From Streptomyces mashuensis (GTDB lineage: Bacteria > Actinomycetota > Actinomycetes > Streptomycetales > Streptomycetaceae), in NCBI RefSeq assembly GCF_014654785.1, contig NZ_BNBD01000023.1:1-64000 (forward strand): a stretch of DNA of 64,000 bases, written 5' to 3'. This document shows, piece by piece, positions 23,899 to 32,009 of the stretch. Both the position numbers and the translations under genes were made by a program. A model generated the notes under the pieces. The model did no database searches and was not told the DNA's origin. It was given only the letters and a program-made list of their open reading frames with translations. Within the stretch, counting starts at the first letter, position 1, and the number at the start of each line of letters is the position of its first letter.

Positions 23899-25467
23899 TC
23901 AGCCCAGCAGGCCGTACGTGTGCATGGCGCCCGAGAAGGTCGCCAGGTGGACCTTGCCGTCCGCCACCGTGGGCGGGGTGAACTTCGCGAACAGGCCGAC
24001 GTCGTCCCGCGCCGCGTCGAGGGTGCTGTTCCACAGCTCGCGGGTCAGGTCGGCGGCCGCGTAGACCCGTAGGACGCCGGTGACCACGGCCTGGTTCGCG
24101 TCGTCCTTGTACGGGTGGGAGGCCCACAGCAGGCCCGACGCGGTGTCGCTGCCGTGGGCGGAGACCGAGAGGAAGCCGCCGGGCATGCCGGCGGAGCCGC
24201 CGGGTACGCCCGTGGGGTCCGTGGTCGTGCTGACGGAGACCGGCGTGGGGTCGAAGCGGGTGCCGGTGAAGCGGTAGGCGCGGAGGGCGCCGTTCTCGGG
24301 CCAGACGTAGATCCAGGGGCCGCCGGGGAAGTCCCAGTGGACCGGGCCGCCATGGATGTGGTGACTGTGTCCGTCGGGCTCCACGACGGCGAAGCTCTGC
24401 GGGATCTGGCTGTCGGCGTCCGGCCGGAAGTGGCCCATGGCATCGCGGTCCAGCAGGTAGAACCGGCCGGCCTTGCCGCCGGCGACGAGCAGTCGCGTGC
24501 CCGGCAGCAGCAGCGGGCCCGCGGAGCCGAGGTCGGCGTCCTGGGCGTCGAGGGCGGCGTTGTCGTGGGGCGAGAACCAGTCGGCCAGCGTGAGGTCGGG
24601 GCGGAGTTTGACGACGCTGTCGCCGAGCTCCGAACCGTCGGGGCGGAAACCGCCGTTGCCCGTCAGGAAGTACACGTACCCCTGCTCGTCGACGGCGAGG
24701 CCCTGCCCGGCCTGCCAGATGCCGCCAAGTCCCGTGCCGGGCGTGGTCACGTACGCGCCGGTCGGCGCGAGGGTGCCGGCGTCGAAGCCCAGCACCCAGC
24801 CGTGGTAGGGCCGCCGGTCGCCGTACGACGCGAAGGCCACGTACACCTGCCCGTTGGCGAGGGTGAGGGCGGCCCGCTGGATCTGGCGGTGGCTCCTAAA
24901 CGTGATCCGGCCACTGCTGCTGCCCTCGCCGGTCCCGGGCACGGTGGCGGCGATGCGGACCGGGCCGCCGAGCGCCGCCCGGCCGGTGGCCAGGTCCAGC
25001 GCGTGGAGGGTGTGGTGGTGACCGTCGGCGTCCTTGGTGAAGGCGACGGCGTAGAGCACCTGCCGCCCGGTGTCGATCACGGGCGTGCCGAGGATGCCGA
25101 CCTCGACGGCGATGTCGCGGTAGCCGGGCGGCCCGATGTCCGGGTCGGGCAGCGGGGCGGACGGGCCGAGCGAGGCGTGCCAGAGCGGTGCCGCCGCGGC
25201 GGGGTCGTCGGCGTCGAAGGCGTAGACGCTGTTGTGCATCGTGGCCACGTACACGACGTTCCGTCCGTGGCCGCCGGGGAGCCGGTCGGCGGGCACGTAC
25301 AACGGCTGCGCGTAGACGTGCCCGTCGACGGCCCGGGTGAAGAGCTTGCCGAAGGTGCCGGGTCCGACGCTGCCCGGGTGGAGGGCGGTCTCGAGAAGGT
25401 TGGCACCGGTGCGCAGGTTGTCGTTGTGCTGCGTGGTCACACAGGCCGGCGGCCGAGCGGTGCTCAT
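23899..25467 (-). CDS. PQQ-like beta-propeller protein
   Basis: 522 residues from ATG at 25467 (GGAGGA seven bases upstream). Repeated blades read like NVVYVATMHNSVYAFDAD, VLYAVAFTKDADGHHHTLHALDLATG and QGYVYFLTGNGGF, typical of PQQ-dependent dehydrogenase-like propellers. The cofactor ligands of true quinoprotein dehydrogenases are not evident, so it may be a binding or structural protein. There is no obvious signal peptide, odd for this fold. Its Shine-Dalgarno lies in a hairpin (25476-25494). Confidence 0.75.
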   Translation of the reverse strand: MSTARPPACVTTQHNDNLRTGANLLETALHPGSVGPGTFGKLFTRAVDGHVYAQPLYVPADRLPGGHGRNVVYVATMHNSVYAFDADDPAAAAPLWHASLGPSAPLPDPDIGPPGYRDIAVEVGILGTPVIDTGRQVLYAVAFTKDADGHHHTLHALDLATGRAALGGPVRIAATVPGTGEGSSSGRITFRSHRQIQRAALTLANGQVYVAFASYGDRRPYHGWVLGFDAGTLAPTGAYVTTPGTGLGGIWQAGQGLAVDEQGYVYFLTGNGGFRPDGSELGDSVVKLRPDLTLADWFSPHDNAALDAQDADLGSAGPLLLPGTRLLVAGGKAGRFYLLDRDAMGHFRPDADSQIPQSFAVVEPDGHSHHIHGGPVHWDFPGGPWIYVWPENGALRAYRFTGTRFDPTPVSVSTTTDPTGVPGGSAGMPGGFLSVSAHGSDTASGLLWASHPYKDDANQAVVTGVLRVYAAADLTRELWNSTLDAARDDVGLFAKFTPPTVADGKVHLATFSGAMHTYGLLG

Positions 25468-25475
25468 CGGGCGGT

Positions 25476-25494
25476 CCTCCCCGCGGCGGGGAGG
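25476..25494 (-). promoter_or_regulatory. hairpin covering the ribosome-binding site of the propeller gene
   Basis: CCTCCCCGC (25476-25484) and GCGGGGAGG (25486-25494) are perfect 9-bp arms one base apart. On the minus strand the 3' arm GCGGGGAGG contains the Shine-Dalgarno of the gene starting at 25467. A folded leader would limit ribosome access. Confidence 0.4.
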
Positions 25495-25584
25495 GGCGCA
25501 GGGCACGTGGGCCGGCCGCCGCCTCCCCCTCCCGGCGGCCACCCGGCTCAACGACCGCGGGAGCGACCGGCAACGGGACGACCC

Positions 25585-25652
25585 GGTCAGGAAAACCGGC
25601 CGGTCAGGAAAGCCGGCCGGTCAAGAGAGCCGGCCGGTCAGGAGAGCCGGCC
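25585..25652. repeat. four 17-bp tandem repeats with palindromic CCGGCCGG junctions
   Basis: GGTCAGGAAAACCGGCC (25585), GGTCAGGAAAGCCGGCC (25602), GGTCAAGAGAGCCGGCC (25619) and GGTCAGGAGAGCCGGCC (25636) run head to tail with at most three differences each. Each junction gives CCGGCCGG. The last copy contains the stop codon of the HAD gene (25638-25640), so the array is its 3' UTR and may act as terminator or RNA-stabilising element. Confidence 0.85.
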
Positions 25653-26216
25653 GCCGTAGTCCGGGAGCTTGAAGCCCTTCTCGTAGTAGCCGCCCTCGAA
25701 GTCGGTCAACCGGTTGCCGATGTTGGCGGTGATCCGGTAGCCGTCGTCCGTGAGCTCCTGCCGGCAGCGCTCCTTGCCGTCTCCCTTGCCTTCGCCGTGC
25801 TCCCGTACGCAGATGTCGTCCACCGGGTAGCCGGCCTCCTCCAGCTGCCGCTGCGCCGACGAGGACGAGGTGCGGGCCGTGACGAAGAGGACCGCCATGT
25901 CGTGCTCGTGCGCCCACTGGGCCACGCGGAGCACGGGCTTGTTCGCGCGGCCCTCGTGGTAGTGGGTCTCCAGCGCGGTGTTGTCGATGTCCAGCACGAT
26001 GGCCGGCTTTCCGCCGCGCCCGGCGTCGACCGCGTCCCGCAGCCACGGGATGGCGGGCGCGACGGCCTTCTGCACGTCGTTCTGCCAGGTCTGGTAGCTC
26101 GGCAGCCCCGCGTCCGTGGCGGCCTGCGCGGTTCCTGCGGCGCCCAGCGCGGCGGCCGGGAGCGCCACCGCTGCCAGCGCGCCGAGAACGGCGATGCGGA
26201 AGTTTCTGACGGCCAT
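25638..26216 (-). CDS. secreted HAD-superfamily acid phosphatase
   Basis: 192 residues from ATG at 26216. Signal peptide MAVRNFRIAVLGALAAVALPAAALGAAGTAQA in two parts, then the HAD motif I DIDNTALET (two Asp, nucleophile and acid/base), motif II in FVTART and a late acidic pair in LTDFEGG. It fits the subfamily IIIB (class B/lipoprotein e(P4)-like) acid phosphatases, which remove phosphate from nucleotides and other monoesters outside the cell. Two Cys may form a disulfide. 3' end lies in a tandem repeat. Confidence 0.87.
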   Translation of the reverse strand: MAVRNFRIAVLGALAAVALPAAALGAAGTAQAATDAGLPSYQTWQNDVQKAVAPAIPWLRDAVDAGRGGKPAIVLDIDNTALETHYHEGRANKPVLRVAQWAHEHDMAVLFVTARTSSSSAQRQLEEAGYPVDDICVREHGEGKGDGKERCRQELTDDGYRITANIGNRLTDFEGGYYEKGFKLPDYGGRLS

Positions 26217-26382
26217 CGGGCCTGCCCCTCTCCATTGATCGACTCGACTGGCCGAAAGGGGACCACCGCGGGAGAACGCGCGGGGAAAGAACAAGTGGAG
26301 ATGACGTGAACATGCCTGGACGGGCCACGTCCGCTTCGACCCCCTCAAGGGCCTGCCCAGGGCCCGTGATTGGCTGGGCCGC

Positions 26383-27387
26383 ATGAGTGCCCATCAGGCC
26401 GCACCGCCGCCCTTCGACCCCGAACTCCGCCTCGCCCTCGCCGCTTTGAGCGCGGAGGCGAGGGAACTGGTCACGCCCGCGAATCTGGCCGCCTGGCAGG
26501 AGCGGGACGCCGCGGCCAGGCCGGCGCCGACGGCCGACGACCTGAGCGCCGACGGACGCTTCGAGGTGAGGGAGTTCCGGGTGCCGGGGCCGCCGGGCGG
26601 GCCGGAGGTCACGCTCGTGGGCGCACGGCCGTCCGGCCTCGCCGGGCCGCTGCCCCTGCTGTACTACATGCACGGCGGCGGAATGATCGCGGGCAACGCG
26701 TGGTCCGTGCTTCCGCGTGTCCTCCGCGAATGGGCGTTGCCGCTGGGGCTGGCCGTCCTCTCCGTCGCGTACCGGCTGGCGCCGCGGGCGCGGTACCCGG
26801 AACCGCTGGAGGACTGCTACGCCGGGCTCGCCTGGGCCGCCGCACACGCCGCCGATCTGGACATCGACGCCGACCGCATCGTCGTCGGCGGGAAGAGCGC
26901 CGGCGGCGGGCTCGCCGCGGCGCTCGCCCTCCTGGCCCGTGACCGCGGCGGGCCCCGACTCCTCGGGCAACTGCTGCTGTGCCCGATGCTCGACGACCGC
27001 GGCACCACCTTCTCCAGCCACCAGATGACGGGCCTCGGCCTGTGGGACCTCACCTCCAACACGACCGCGTGGCAGGCCCTGCTGGGCGACCGCCACGGCG
27101 CCGACGACGTGCCGCCCTACGCGGCACCCTCCCGCGCCACGGACCTGTCCGGGCTGCCGCCGGCCTACATCGACGTCGGGTCGGCCGAGATCTTCCGCGA
27201 CGAGGACGTGGCGTACGCCGACGCGATCTGGCGGGCGGGCGGCCGGGCGGAACTGCACGTGTGGCCCGGAGCCTTCCACGGCTTCGACGGCTTCGCCCCA
27301 CAGGCGGCCCTCACCCGGGACGCGCGCGACACCCGCACGCGCTGGCTGCGGCGCCTCCTCGACCAGTCCCGGACGAGCGACTCCTGA
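26383..27387 (+). CDS. alpha/beta-hydrolase fold-3 (hormone-sensitive-lipase-like) esterase
   Basis: 334 residues. HGGG (YYMHGGGMIAG) is the oxyanion-hole motif of this group; the nucleophile elbow is GKSAGGG instead of the usual GDSAGG, with the Ser retained; DEDVAYADAI supplies Asp and FHGFDGF the His. It should hydrolyse short acyl or aryl esters in the cytosol. The Asp-to-Lys change beside the nucleophile is unusual. No clear Shine-Dalgarno precedes ATG 26383. Confidence 0.88.
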   Translation: MSAHQAAPPPFDPELRLALAALSAEARELVTPANLAAWQERDAAARPAPTADDLSADGRFEVREFRVPGPPGGPEVTLVGARPSGLAGPLPLLYYMHGGGMIAGNAWSVLPRVLREWALPLGLAVLSVAYRLAPRARYPEPLEDCYAGLAWAAAHAADLDIDADRIVVGGKSAGGGLAAALALLARDRGGPRLLGQLLLCPMLDDRGTTFSSHQMTGLGLWDLTSNTTAWQALLGDRHGADDVPPYAAPSRATDLSGLPPAYIDVGSAEIFRDEDVAYADAIWRAGGRAELHVWPGAFHGFDGFAPQAALTRDARDTRTRWLRRLLDQSRTSDS

Positions 27388-27760
27388 CCGGCCACCGCAC
27401 CCTCCAACGACCGGCCATATGACCGAGATCACGAATGTCAAGTGGGAGGCCACGCTCCGCACTCGTCACGTCACCATCCTTGCAGGTCAGTGTGGTTGAC
27501 CGGCAAAAAACGACACGAGAAATTCACACTTCCCCGCTGCCGGGGACCGCCTCGGCGCGGCCGTGATCGCACATACGCGCCGTCCGGACGGCCGGAAAGC
27601 GCTGTATGGTCAACCGCGTTGACGATCACGGGGGGTGTCATGGTGACTGCGAGGCCGGACCGGGGCGCTCGCCTCGGTGGTTCGCACGGCCTGGGGCATC
27701 CCCGGCTCCCGGGCGGCGAACCCCGTCGTCCGGTCCCCACCGTCCCGAAAGGACGTCCTC
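27388..27760. promoter_or_regulatory. 373-bp intergenic region with three GTTGACC half-sites
   Basis: No gene is supportable here. GGTTGACC stands at 27494-27501, its reverse complement GGTCAACC at 27608-27615, and the latter forms with GTTGAC (27618-27623) the inverted repeat GTCAACCGCGTTGAC (27609-27623). This pattern suggests a repressor, perhaps TetR-type, acting on the AhpD-like gene. The AT-richer stretch 27500-27530 may hold a promoter. Confidence 0.45.
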
Positions 27761-28315
27761 ATGAGCGAGTTCACCCGCCACGACATCTCCTCGGCCCCCG
27801 AGAAGGCCCGGCCCATCCTGGAGAACACCGCGAAGGGCTTCGGGTTCGTTCCCGCCCCGGTCGCCCTCATGGCCGAGTCGCCGGAGCTGCTCGAAGGCTT
27901 CATGACGGGCAACGCGCTGTTCAACAAGACCACGCTGAGCCCGCTGGAACGGGAGGTCCTCATCCTCACCATGGCCACCACGGTCGAGTGCCACTACTGC
28001 GTGGCCATGCACTCCTCCATCCTCACCCGCCAGAGCGCCGGTCAGGAGCTCATCGAGGCGCTGCGCGCCGGCACCCCGCTGGAGGACGCGAAGCTGGAGG
28101 CCATGCGGGTGTTCACCCTGGCCGTCATGGAGGGCCACGGCCATGTGTCCCCCGAGGCCATGGAGGCGTTCCTCGTGGCCGGCTACACCCGTCGCAACGC
28201 CCTCGAGGTCGTGCTGGGCCTGGGTGCCTACACCATCTCGACCTTCGCCAACCGGATGACCGACGCGCCGCTGGACGAGCCGTTCAAGTCGTTCGAGTGG
28301 CACGGCAAGCACTGA
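27761..28315 (+). CDS. carboxymuconolactone decarboxylase/AhpD-like protein
   Basis: 184 residues from ATG 27761, with AAAGGA seven bases upstream. TVECHYCVAMHSSIL contains the CxxC and following His of AhpD-type alkylhydroperoxidases, which reduce peroxides through the Cys pair. All-helical throughout. Length and the KGFGFVPAP start match the peroxidase-related branch. Its long upstream region with repeated GTTGACC sites suggests induction, possibly by oxidative stress. Confidence 0.88.
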   Translation: MSEFTRHDISSAPEKARPILENTAKGFGFVPAPVALMAESPELLEGFMTGNALFNKTTLSPLEREVLILTMATTVECHYCVAMHSSILTRQSAGQELIEALRAGTPLEDAKLEAMRVFTLAVMEGHGHVSPEAMEAFLVAGYTRRNALEVVLGLGAYTISTFANRMTDAPLDEPFKSFEWHGKH

Positions 28316-28404
28316 CGACGATCCCGGGGGGCCGGTAGTATTCGGCGGTTTCCACCCGACGCAGATGTGCACCCGGTACGGCGCAAGTGGGGACGCGGCC
28401 GTGG

Positions 28405-28866
28405 TCAGGCGCCCAGCCAGCCGACGAAGCGGTCGAGGCCGTCGAAGCCGCCGAGCCGGGCCAGGACGTCCTCGACGAGGAGCATCTCCTGCTCCCCGAC
28501 GGTGTCCGCCCATTCGTCCCGCAGCTGGTTGAGGATCTCGCCGGAGGCCGTGAGGGCCTCGACGCCCCTGGCGGTGAGGGCCACGTCGATCTGCCGCTGG
28601 TCCAGGGCGCTGGGCCTGCGCTCGACGTAGCCGAGCTTCTCCAGCCCGGCCACAGTCTTGCTCGCGGCCTGCTTCGACACGCCCAGGCGCCGTCCGAGGT
28701 CCGAGATGCTGCCGCCCCGGCTGATCATCTGCATGGCGAAGCCGTGGGCCGGACGCAGGTCGGGGTGGCCCATCTCGGCGAGGCGCGCGTGGAGTTCGTC
28801 GATCAGGACGCGGAAGGAGGTCAGGAGGAGGAAGGGCAGGGCGTTTCCGGGGCGTTCGGGCGGCAT
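28405..28866 (-). CDS. MarR-family transcriptional regulator
   Basis: 153 residues from the only in-frame ATG (28866). Winged helix SISDLGRRLGVSKQAASKTVAGLEKLGYVERRPSALDQRQ, given here in parts, has the MarR wing DQR motif. It lies 37 bases after the DUF4345 gene on the same strand, so the two form an operon divergent from a TetR regulator. Ligand unknown. Confidence 0.87.
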   Translation of the reverse strand: MPPERPGNALPFLLLTSFRVLIDELHARLAEMGHPDLRPAHGFAMQMISRGGSISDLGRRLGVSKQAASKTVAGLEKLGYVERRPSALDQRQIDVALTARGVEALTASGEILNQLRDEWADTVGEQEMLLVEDVLARLGGFDGLDRFVGWLGA

Positions 28867-28903
28867 GGCGGGGGTGGGCGCTCCAGCTGGTATCGCGGTG
28901 ACG

Positions 28904-29323
28904 TCATACGATGGTAGTCGTACCGGAACCGCGGACTCCCTCCTCGGCCGTCTTCCCCTCCCTGCCCGCCAGCCACATGTAGAGCGGCGGCAGGCCGAGC
29001 TCGACGGCGGTGAGGACCAGCTGGAACCAGTGCGGCCGGCCGTGCACGACGAGGGACAGCAGCCGGCCGAGGCCGCCGAGCAGGAAGATCCCGGCGAGCC
29101 ACCGCACGACCACCACCCGCACCGGTGACTGCCGGGCCGCGTACACCCAGGCCACGCCGTACCCGAGGAAGACCGCGCCGTAGAACCGTTCGCGGCTGTC
29201 GACGGTCGCGCCGGCGGAACCCTCGCCCGGTACGGAAGCGATGCCGGCGACGAGGTGCGCGGCGCCGATCGCGATCGATGCGACACCCATGGCGAGCGAG
29301 AGCCATCCGAGGAGCCGTGCCAT
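28904..29323 (-). CDS. DUF4345-type small membrane protein
   Basis: 139 residues from ATG at 29323 (GGGGG upstream) with four hydrophobic segments: GWLSLAMGVASIAIGAAHLV, YGAVFLGYGVAWVY, WLAGIFLLGGLGRLLSLV and FQLVLTAVELGLPPLYMW. RFYG in the second segment and the four-helix layout fit DUF4345. Function unknown. First gene of an operon with the MarR regulator; the divergent TetR gene and shared palindrome suggest TetR control. Confidence 0.8.
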   Translation of the reverse strand: MARLLGWLSLAMGVASIAIGAAHLVAGIASVPGEGSAGATVDSRERFYGAVFLGYGVAWVYAARQSPVRVVVVRWLAGIFLLGGLGRLLSLVVHGRPHWFQLVLTAVELGLPPLYMWLAGREGKTAEEGVRGSGTTTIV

Positions 29324-29334
29324 GCCCACCCCCT

Positions 29335-29354
29335 TAGTAGACACGCATCTACTA
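29335..29354. promoter_or_regulatory. TetR-type operator between DUF4345 and TetR genes
   Basis: TAGTAGA (29335-29341), CACGCA, TCTACTA (29348-29354): perfect 7-bp arms in an otherwise GC-rich divergent gap, 11 bases from the DUF4345 start codon and 54 from the TetR start. Typical position and symmetry for autoregulation by the TetR protein. Confidence 0.7.
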
Positions 29355-29408
29355 GCGTGGGAACGAACGTACGGCAGCCGGGGAACGGGCGTCAACTACC
29401 CTGGAAAC

Positions 29409-30038
29409 GTGACCACTCGGAGCAGACTGAGGCCGGAGCAGCGACGCCACCAGCTGCTCACGGTGGCGGCGGAGCTGTTCGCGGCGAAGCCGTACGACGA
29501 GGTGCTCATGGAGGACGTGGCGCAGCGCGCCGCCGTCTCCCGGGCCCTGCTCTACCGTCACTTCCCGAGCAAGCGGGATCTCTTCGCGGCCGTCTACCGC
29601 CAGGCCGCCGACCAGCTGCTCGTCGAGACACGGATCGACCCGTCCTCCCCCTTGCTCCCGCAGGTGCGCGCGGGCCTGGACCGGCACATCGACTACTTCG
29701 CCGCCAACCGCCACACCGTGCTGGCCGCCAACCGGGTGCTCGCGGGCGACCCGGTCATCCAGGCCGTCGTCCTCGACGAGATGGCGGTGCTCCGGGAGCG
29801 CCTGCTCGGCACGGACACCCTCGGCGGCATACCCGCGGAGCTGGTGTCGGCCGTGCTCATGAGCTGGCTGGTCTTCGTCCGCACCCTGTGCGTGGACTGG
29901 CTGACGAAGGAGACGTGTTCGCGCGGCGAACTGCGCGACATCTGTCTCGGCGCCCTGACGGGCGCGCTCGCCCCCCTCATGGCGCCGGGCCCGCTCACGG
30001 CGCCGTTCCCCGGGGCAGGTCAGTCCGGCGTCCAGTAG
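29409..30038 (+). CDS. TetR-family transcriptional repressor
   Basis: 209 residues from GTG 29409. The helix-turn-helix is MEDVAQRAAVSRALLYRHFP, followed by SKRDLFAAVY. A TACCCT -10-like element stands six bases before GTG, so the mRNA may be leaderless. It probably binds the palindrome at 29335-29354 and controls itself and the divergent DUF4345-MarR operon. The 3' end overlaps the convergent MerR gene by 19 bases. Confidence 0.88.
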   Translation: MTTRSRLRPEQRRHQLLTVAAELFAAKPYDEVLMEDVAQRAAVSRALLYRHFPSKRDLFAAVYRQAADQLLVETRIDPSSPLLPQVRAGLDRHIDYFAANRHTVLAANRVLAGDPVIQAVVLDEMAVLRERLLGTDTLGGIPAELVSAVLMSWLVFVRTLCVDWLTKETCSRGELRDICLGALTGALAPLMAPGPLTAPFPGAGQSGVQ

Positions 30039-30706
30039 CGGTCGAGTGCCGCCGCGCCGGCCAGCATGGCCCGGCCGCGGGCGGTCAGCCGCTCGCGCCA
30101 CTCGTGCAGCGCCGCCTGCAAGGGTTCGGTGCCGCCCGCCGTCCGCACCTGCTCCAGGACCCGCGCGATGCGCTCCAGACCGTAGCCGCCCCGCCGGAGC
30201 TGATGGGCCAGCAGCACGTCGCGGACGTCGGCGGCGGTGTAGACGCGGTAGCCGGTGCGCGGGTCGCGCCGGGGGACGATCAGCCCCGCCCGCTCCCAGG
30301 TGCGCAACGTCGCCGGCCGGAGGCCGAGCCGGCGTGCCAGCGGCCCGATGAACGTCACGCCCGGTTGCGTGTCGCGCGGCGGTACGAGGTCGCGCAGCGC
30401 CGCTTCCACCGCGTGCAGTGTCCGCCGGTCCTCGGCCAGCTGCGCGTGGCTCTCGTCGATCAGCCGCAGCGCCTCTTCGGCGGCGCCGCCGTTCACCGCC
30501 TGCATGATCGCCGTCGCGGTCGCGTGGCCGTGGGCGGGGAGGAGCGCGAGGAAGGTGCGCAGCGCCGCCGCGTGGTGCGGGGTGTAGGCGCGGTAGCCGT
30601 GCGGCGAGCGGTCGGCCGGCGGCAGGATCCCCGCGTCTTCGTAGTTGCGCACGGCCTGCGTGGACAGACCGTGTTCCCGCGCCAGATCGATCGGCCGCAA
30701 GCGCAT
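30020..30706 (-). CDS. MerR-family regulator with two MerR DNA-binding modules
   Basis: 228 residues from ATG at 30706. The first module begins RPIDLAREHGLSTQAVRNYE with the wing HGYRAY; a second begins FIGPLARRLGLRPATLRTWE with GYRVYT. Two MerR-type helix-turn-helix motifs in one chain is the layout of the group often named TioE-like in Streptomyces. No effector domain with Cys is seen, so the ligand is not predicted to be a metal. Divergent from an erythromycin-esterase-like gene, which it presumably activates or represses through the palindrome at 30773-30792. Confidence 0.85.
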   Translation of the reverse strand: MRLRPIDLAREHGLSTQAVRNYEDAGILPPADRSPHGYRAYTPHHAAALRTFLALLPAHGHATATAIMQAVNGGAAEEALRLIDESHAQLAEDRRTLHAVEAALRDLVPPRDTQPGVTFIGPLARRLGLRPATLRTWERAGLIVPRRDPRTGYRVYTAADVRDVLLAHQLRRGGYGLERIARVLEQVRTAGGTEPLQAALHEWRERLTARGRAMLAGAAALDRYWTPD

Positions 30707-30772
30707 TTGAAGCTTCTCCCCGTCCCTTGCCCTGTTCAGGGCGGGACTTCGCCGCGAAAGTTTACACCGGGG

Positions 30773-30792
30773 CTTCAACGATAGCGTTGAAG
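30773..30792 (+). promoter_or_regulatory. palindrome over the -10 region of the esterase gene
   Basis: CTTCAACG (30773-30780), ATAG, CGTTGAAG (30785-30792): perfect 8-bp arms ending two bases before ATG 30795. TAGCGT (30782-30787) inside could be the -10 of a leaderless transcript. A related TTGAAGCTTC lies near the MerR gene's own start (30708-30717), so both genes may carry the site. Confidence 0.6.
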
Positions 30793-30794
30793 GC

Positions 30795-31979
30795 ATGACG
30801 GCCTCGATCCGGGCCGCCGCCCATTCCTTCAGTGGCGGCGCCCTCACCGCGCTCCTGTCCCCCACGACCCGCCTGCTGGGCCTCGGCGAGCCCACCCACG
30901 GCGTCGAAGCGTTCCCCGAACTCCGCAACGAGCTCTTCCGCCACCTCGTCGAGCACGAGGGCTACCGCTCGGTGGCCCTCGAGAGCGACTGCCTGGCGGC
31001 CCTGGCCGCCGACGCGTACGTGGCCGGGGGCGCCGGGACCCTCGACGACGCGATGAGCCACGGCTTCAGCCACGGTTTCGGGGCCTCGCCCGCCAACCGG
31101 GAGCTGCTGCGCTGGATGCGCGCGCACAACGAGCGGGTGGCCCCGAGGGACCGGCTCCGCTTCTACGGGTTCGACGGCCCTCTTGAGATCACCGGTGCTG
31201 CCGCCCCGCGCCGGGCCCTGACCGCGCTGTACGACTACCTGGCCGGCCACCTCGACCTGGCGTGGAGCCGCGAGACCCTCGACGGCCTGCTCGGCCCCGA
31301 CGAACGCTGGACCCACCCGGACGTCATGACGGACCCCGCGCGGTCCGCCGGCCGCACGGAGGAGGCGAAGGAGCTGCGCCTGATCGCCGACGACCTGACC
31401 GCGCTCCTGGCCGCGCACGCCCCGCACCTGACGGCTGCGACGTCGCCCGACGCCTTCTGGCTCGCCGGCCTGTACGCCCGTACCGCCACCGGACTGCTGC
31501 GGTACCACGCCGCCCTGGCCGACACGGCGCCCACCCGCTTCGGCCCGCTCCTGTACCTGCGGGACGGCATGATGGCCGACAATCTCGAAGCGGTCGTCCG
31601 GCGCGAGGCCCCCCGCGGTCCTGTGCTCGTCTTCGCCCACAACGCCCACCTGCAACGGGACCGGAGCAGCATGGCCTTCGCCGGGCAGCACCTCCGGTGG
31701 TGGAGCGCGGGCGCCCTCGTCGGCAGCCGCATCGGCGACGAGTACGCCTTCGCCGCCACCACGTTCGGTTCCCGGGGCGACGACGTCCCGGCCCCCGGCA
31801 CGCCCGAGGGACTCCTGTCGGCACTCCCCCACGCCCGCGCCGTCATCGACCCGGCCCGCCTCACCACGGCCCTCGGCCCCGAGCCGGCACGCCGTGTGCC
31901 GGCCGACCACACGTACGCCTCGCTGGACCCGGCGACGATCGACCGGGCGGACGCCGTCGTCTTCGTCAGGGAGATCTGA
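30795..31979 (+). CDS. erythromycin esterase family protein
   Basis: 394 residues with the Ere family marks in order: LGEPTHG (His of the active site), VALESD, FYGFDG, RDGMMADNL and VFAHNAHLQR. EreA/EreB open macrolide lactone rings by hydrolysis, using a His-based mechanism without a Ser nucleophile; many chromosomal homologues have other, unknown substrates. Cytosolic. ATG 30795 follows the palindrome directly with no good Shine-Dalgarno, consistent with leaderless expression controlled by the divergent MerR protein. Confidence 0.87.
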   Translation: MTASIRAAAHSFSGGALTALLSPTTRLLGLGEPTHGVEAFPELRNELFRHLVEHEGYRSVALESDCLAALAADAYVAGGAGTLDDAMSHGFSHGFGASPANRELLRWMRAHNERVAPRDRLRFYGFDGPLEITGAAAPRRALTALYDYLAGHLDLAWSRETLDGLLGPDERWTHPDVMTDPARSAGRTEEAKELRLIADDLTALLAAHAPHLTAATSPDAFWLAGLYARTATGLLRYHAALADTAPTRFGPLLYLRDGMMADNLEAVVRREAPRGPVLVFAHNAHLQRDRSSMAFAGQHLRWWSAGALVGSRIGDEYAFAATTFGSRGDDVPAPGTPEGLLSALPHARAVIDPARLTTALGPEPARRVPADHTYASLDPATIDRADAVVFVREI

Positions 31980-32009
31980 GTCACCCCCTCGCGGTGGCCG
32001 GGCCGGGGA

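Noticed and set aside
27640..27760. Start ATG at 27640 with GGGGGG upstream, frame running into the AhpD-like gene
   Set aside because: The frame is out of phase with the AhpD-like protein and gives an Arg/Pro-rich shadow.
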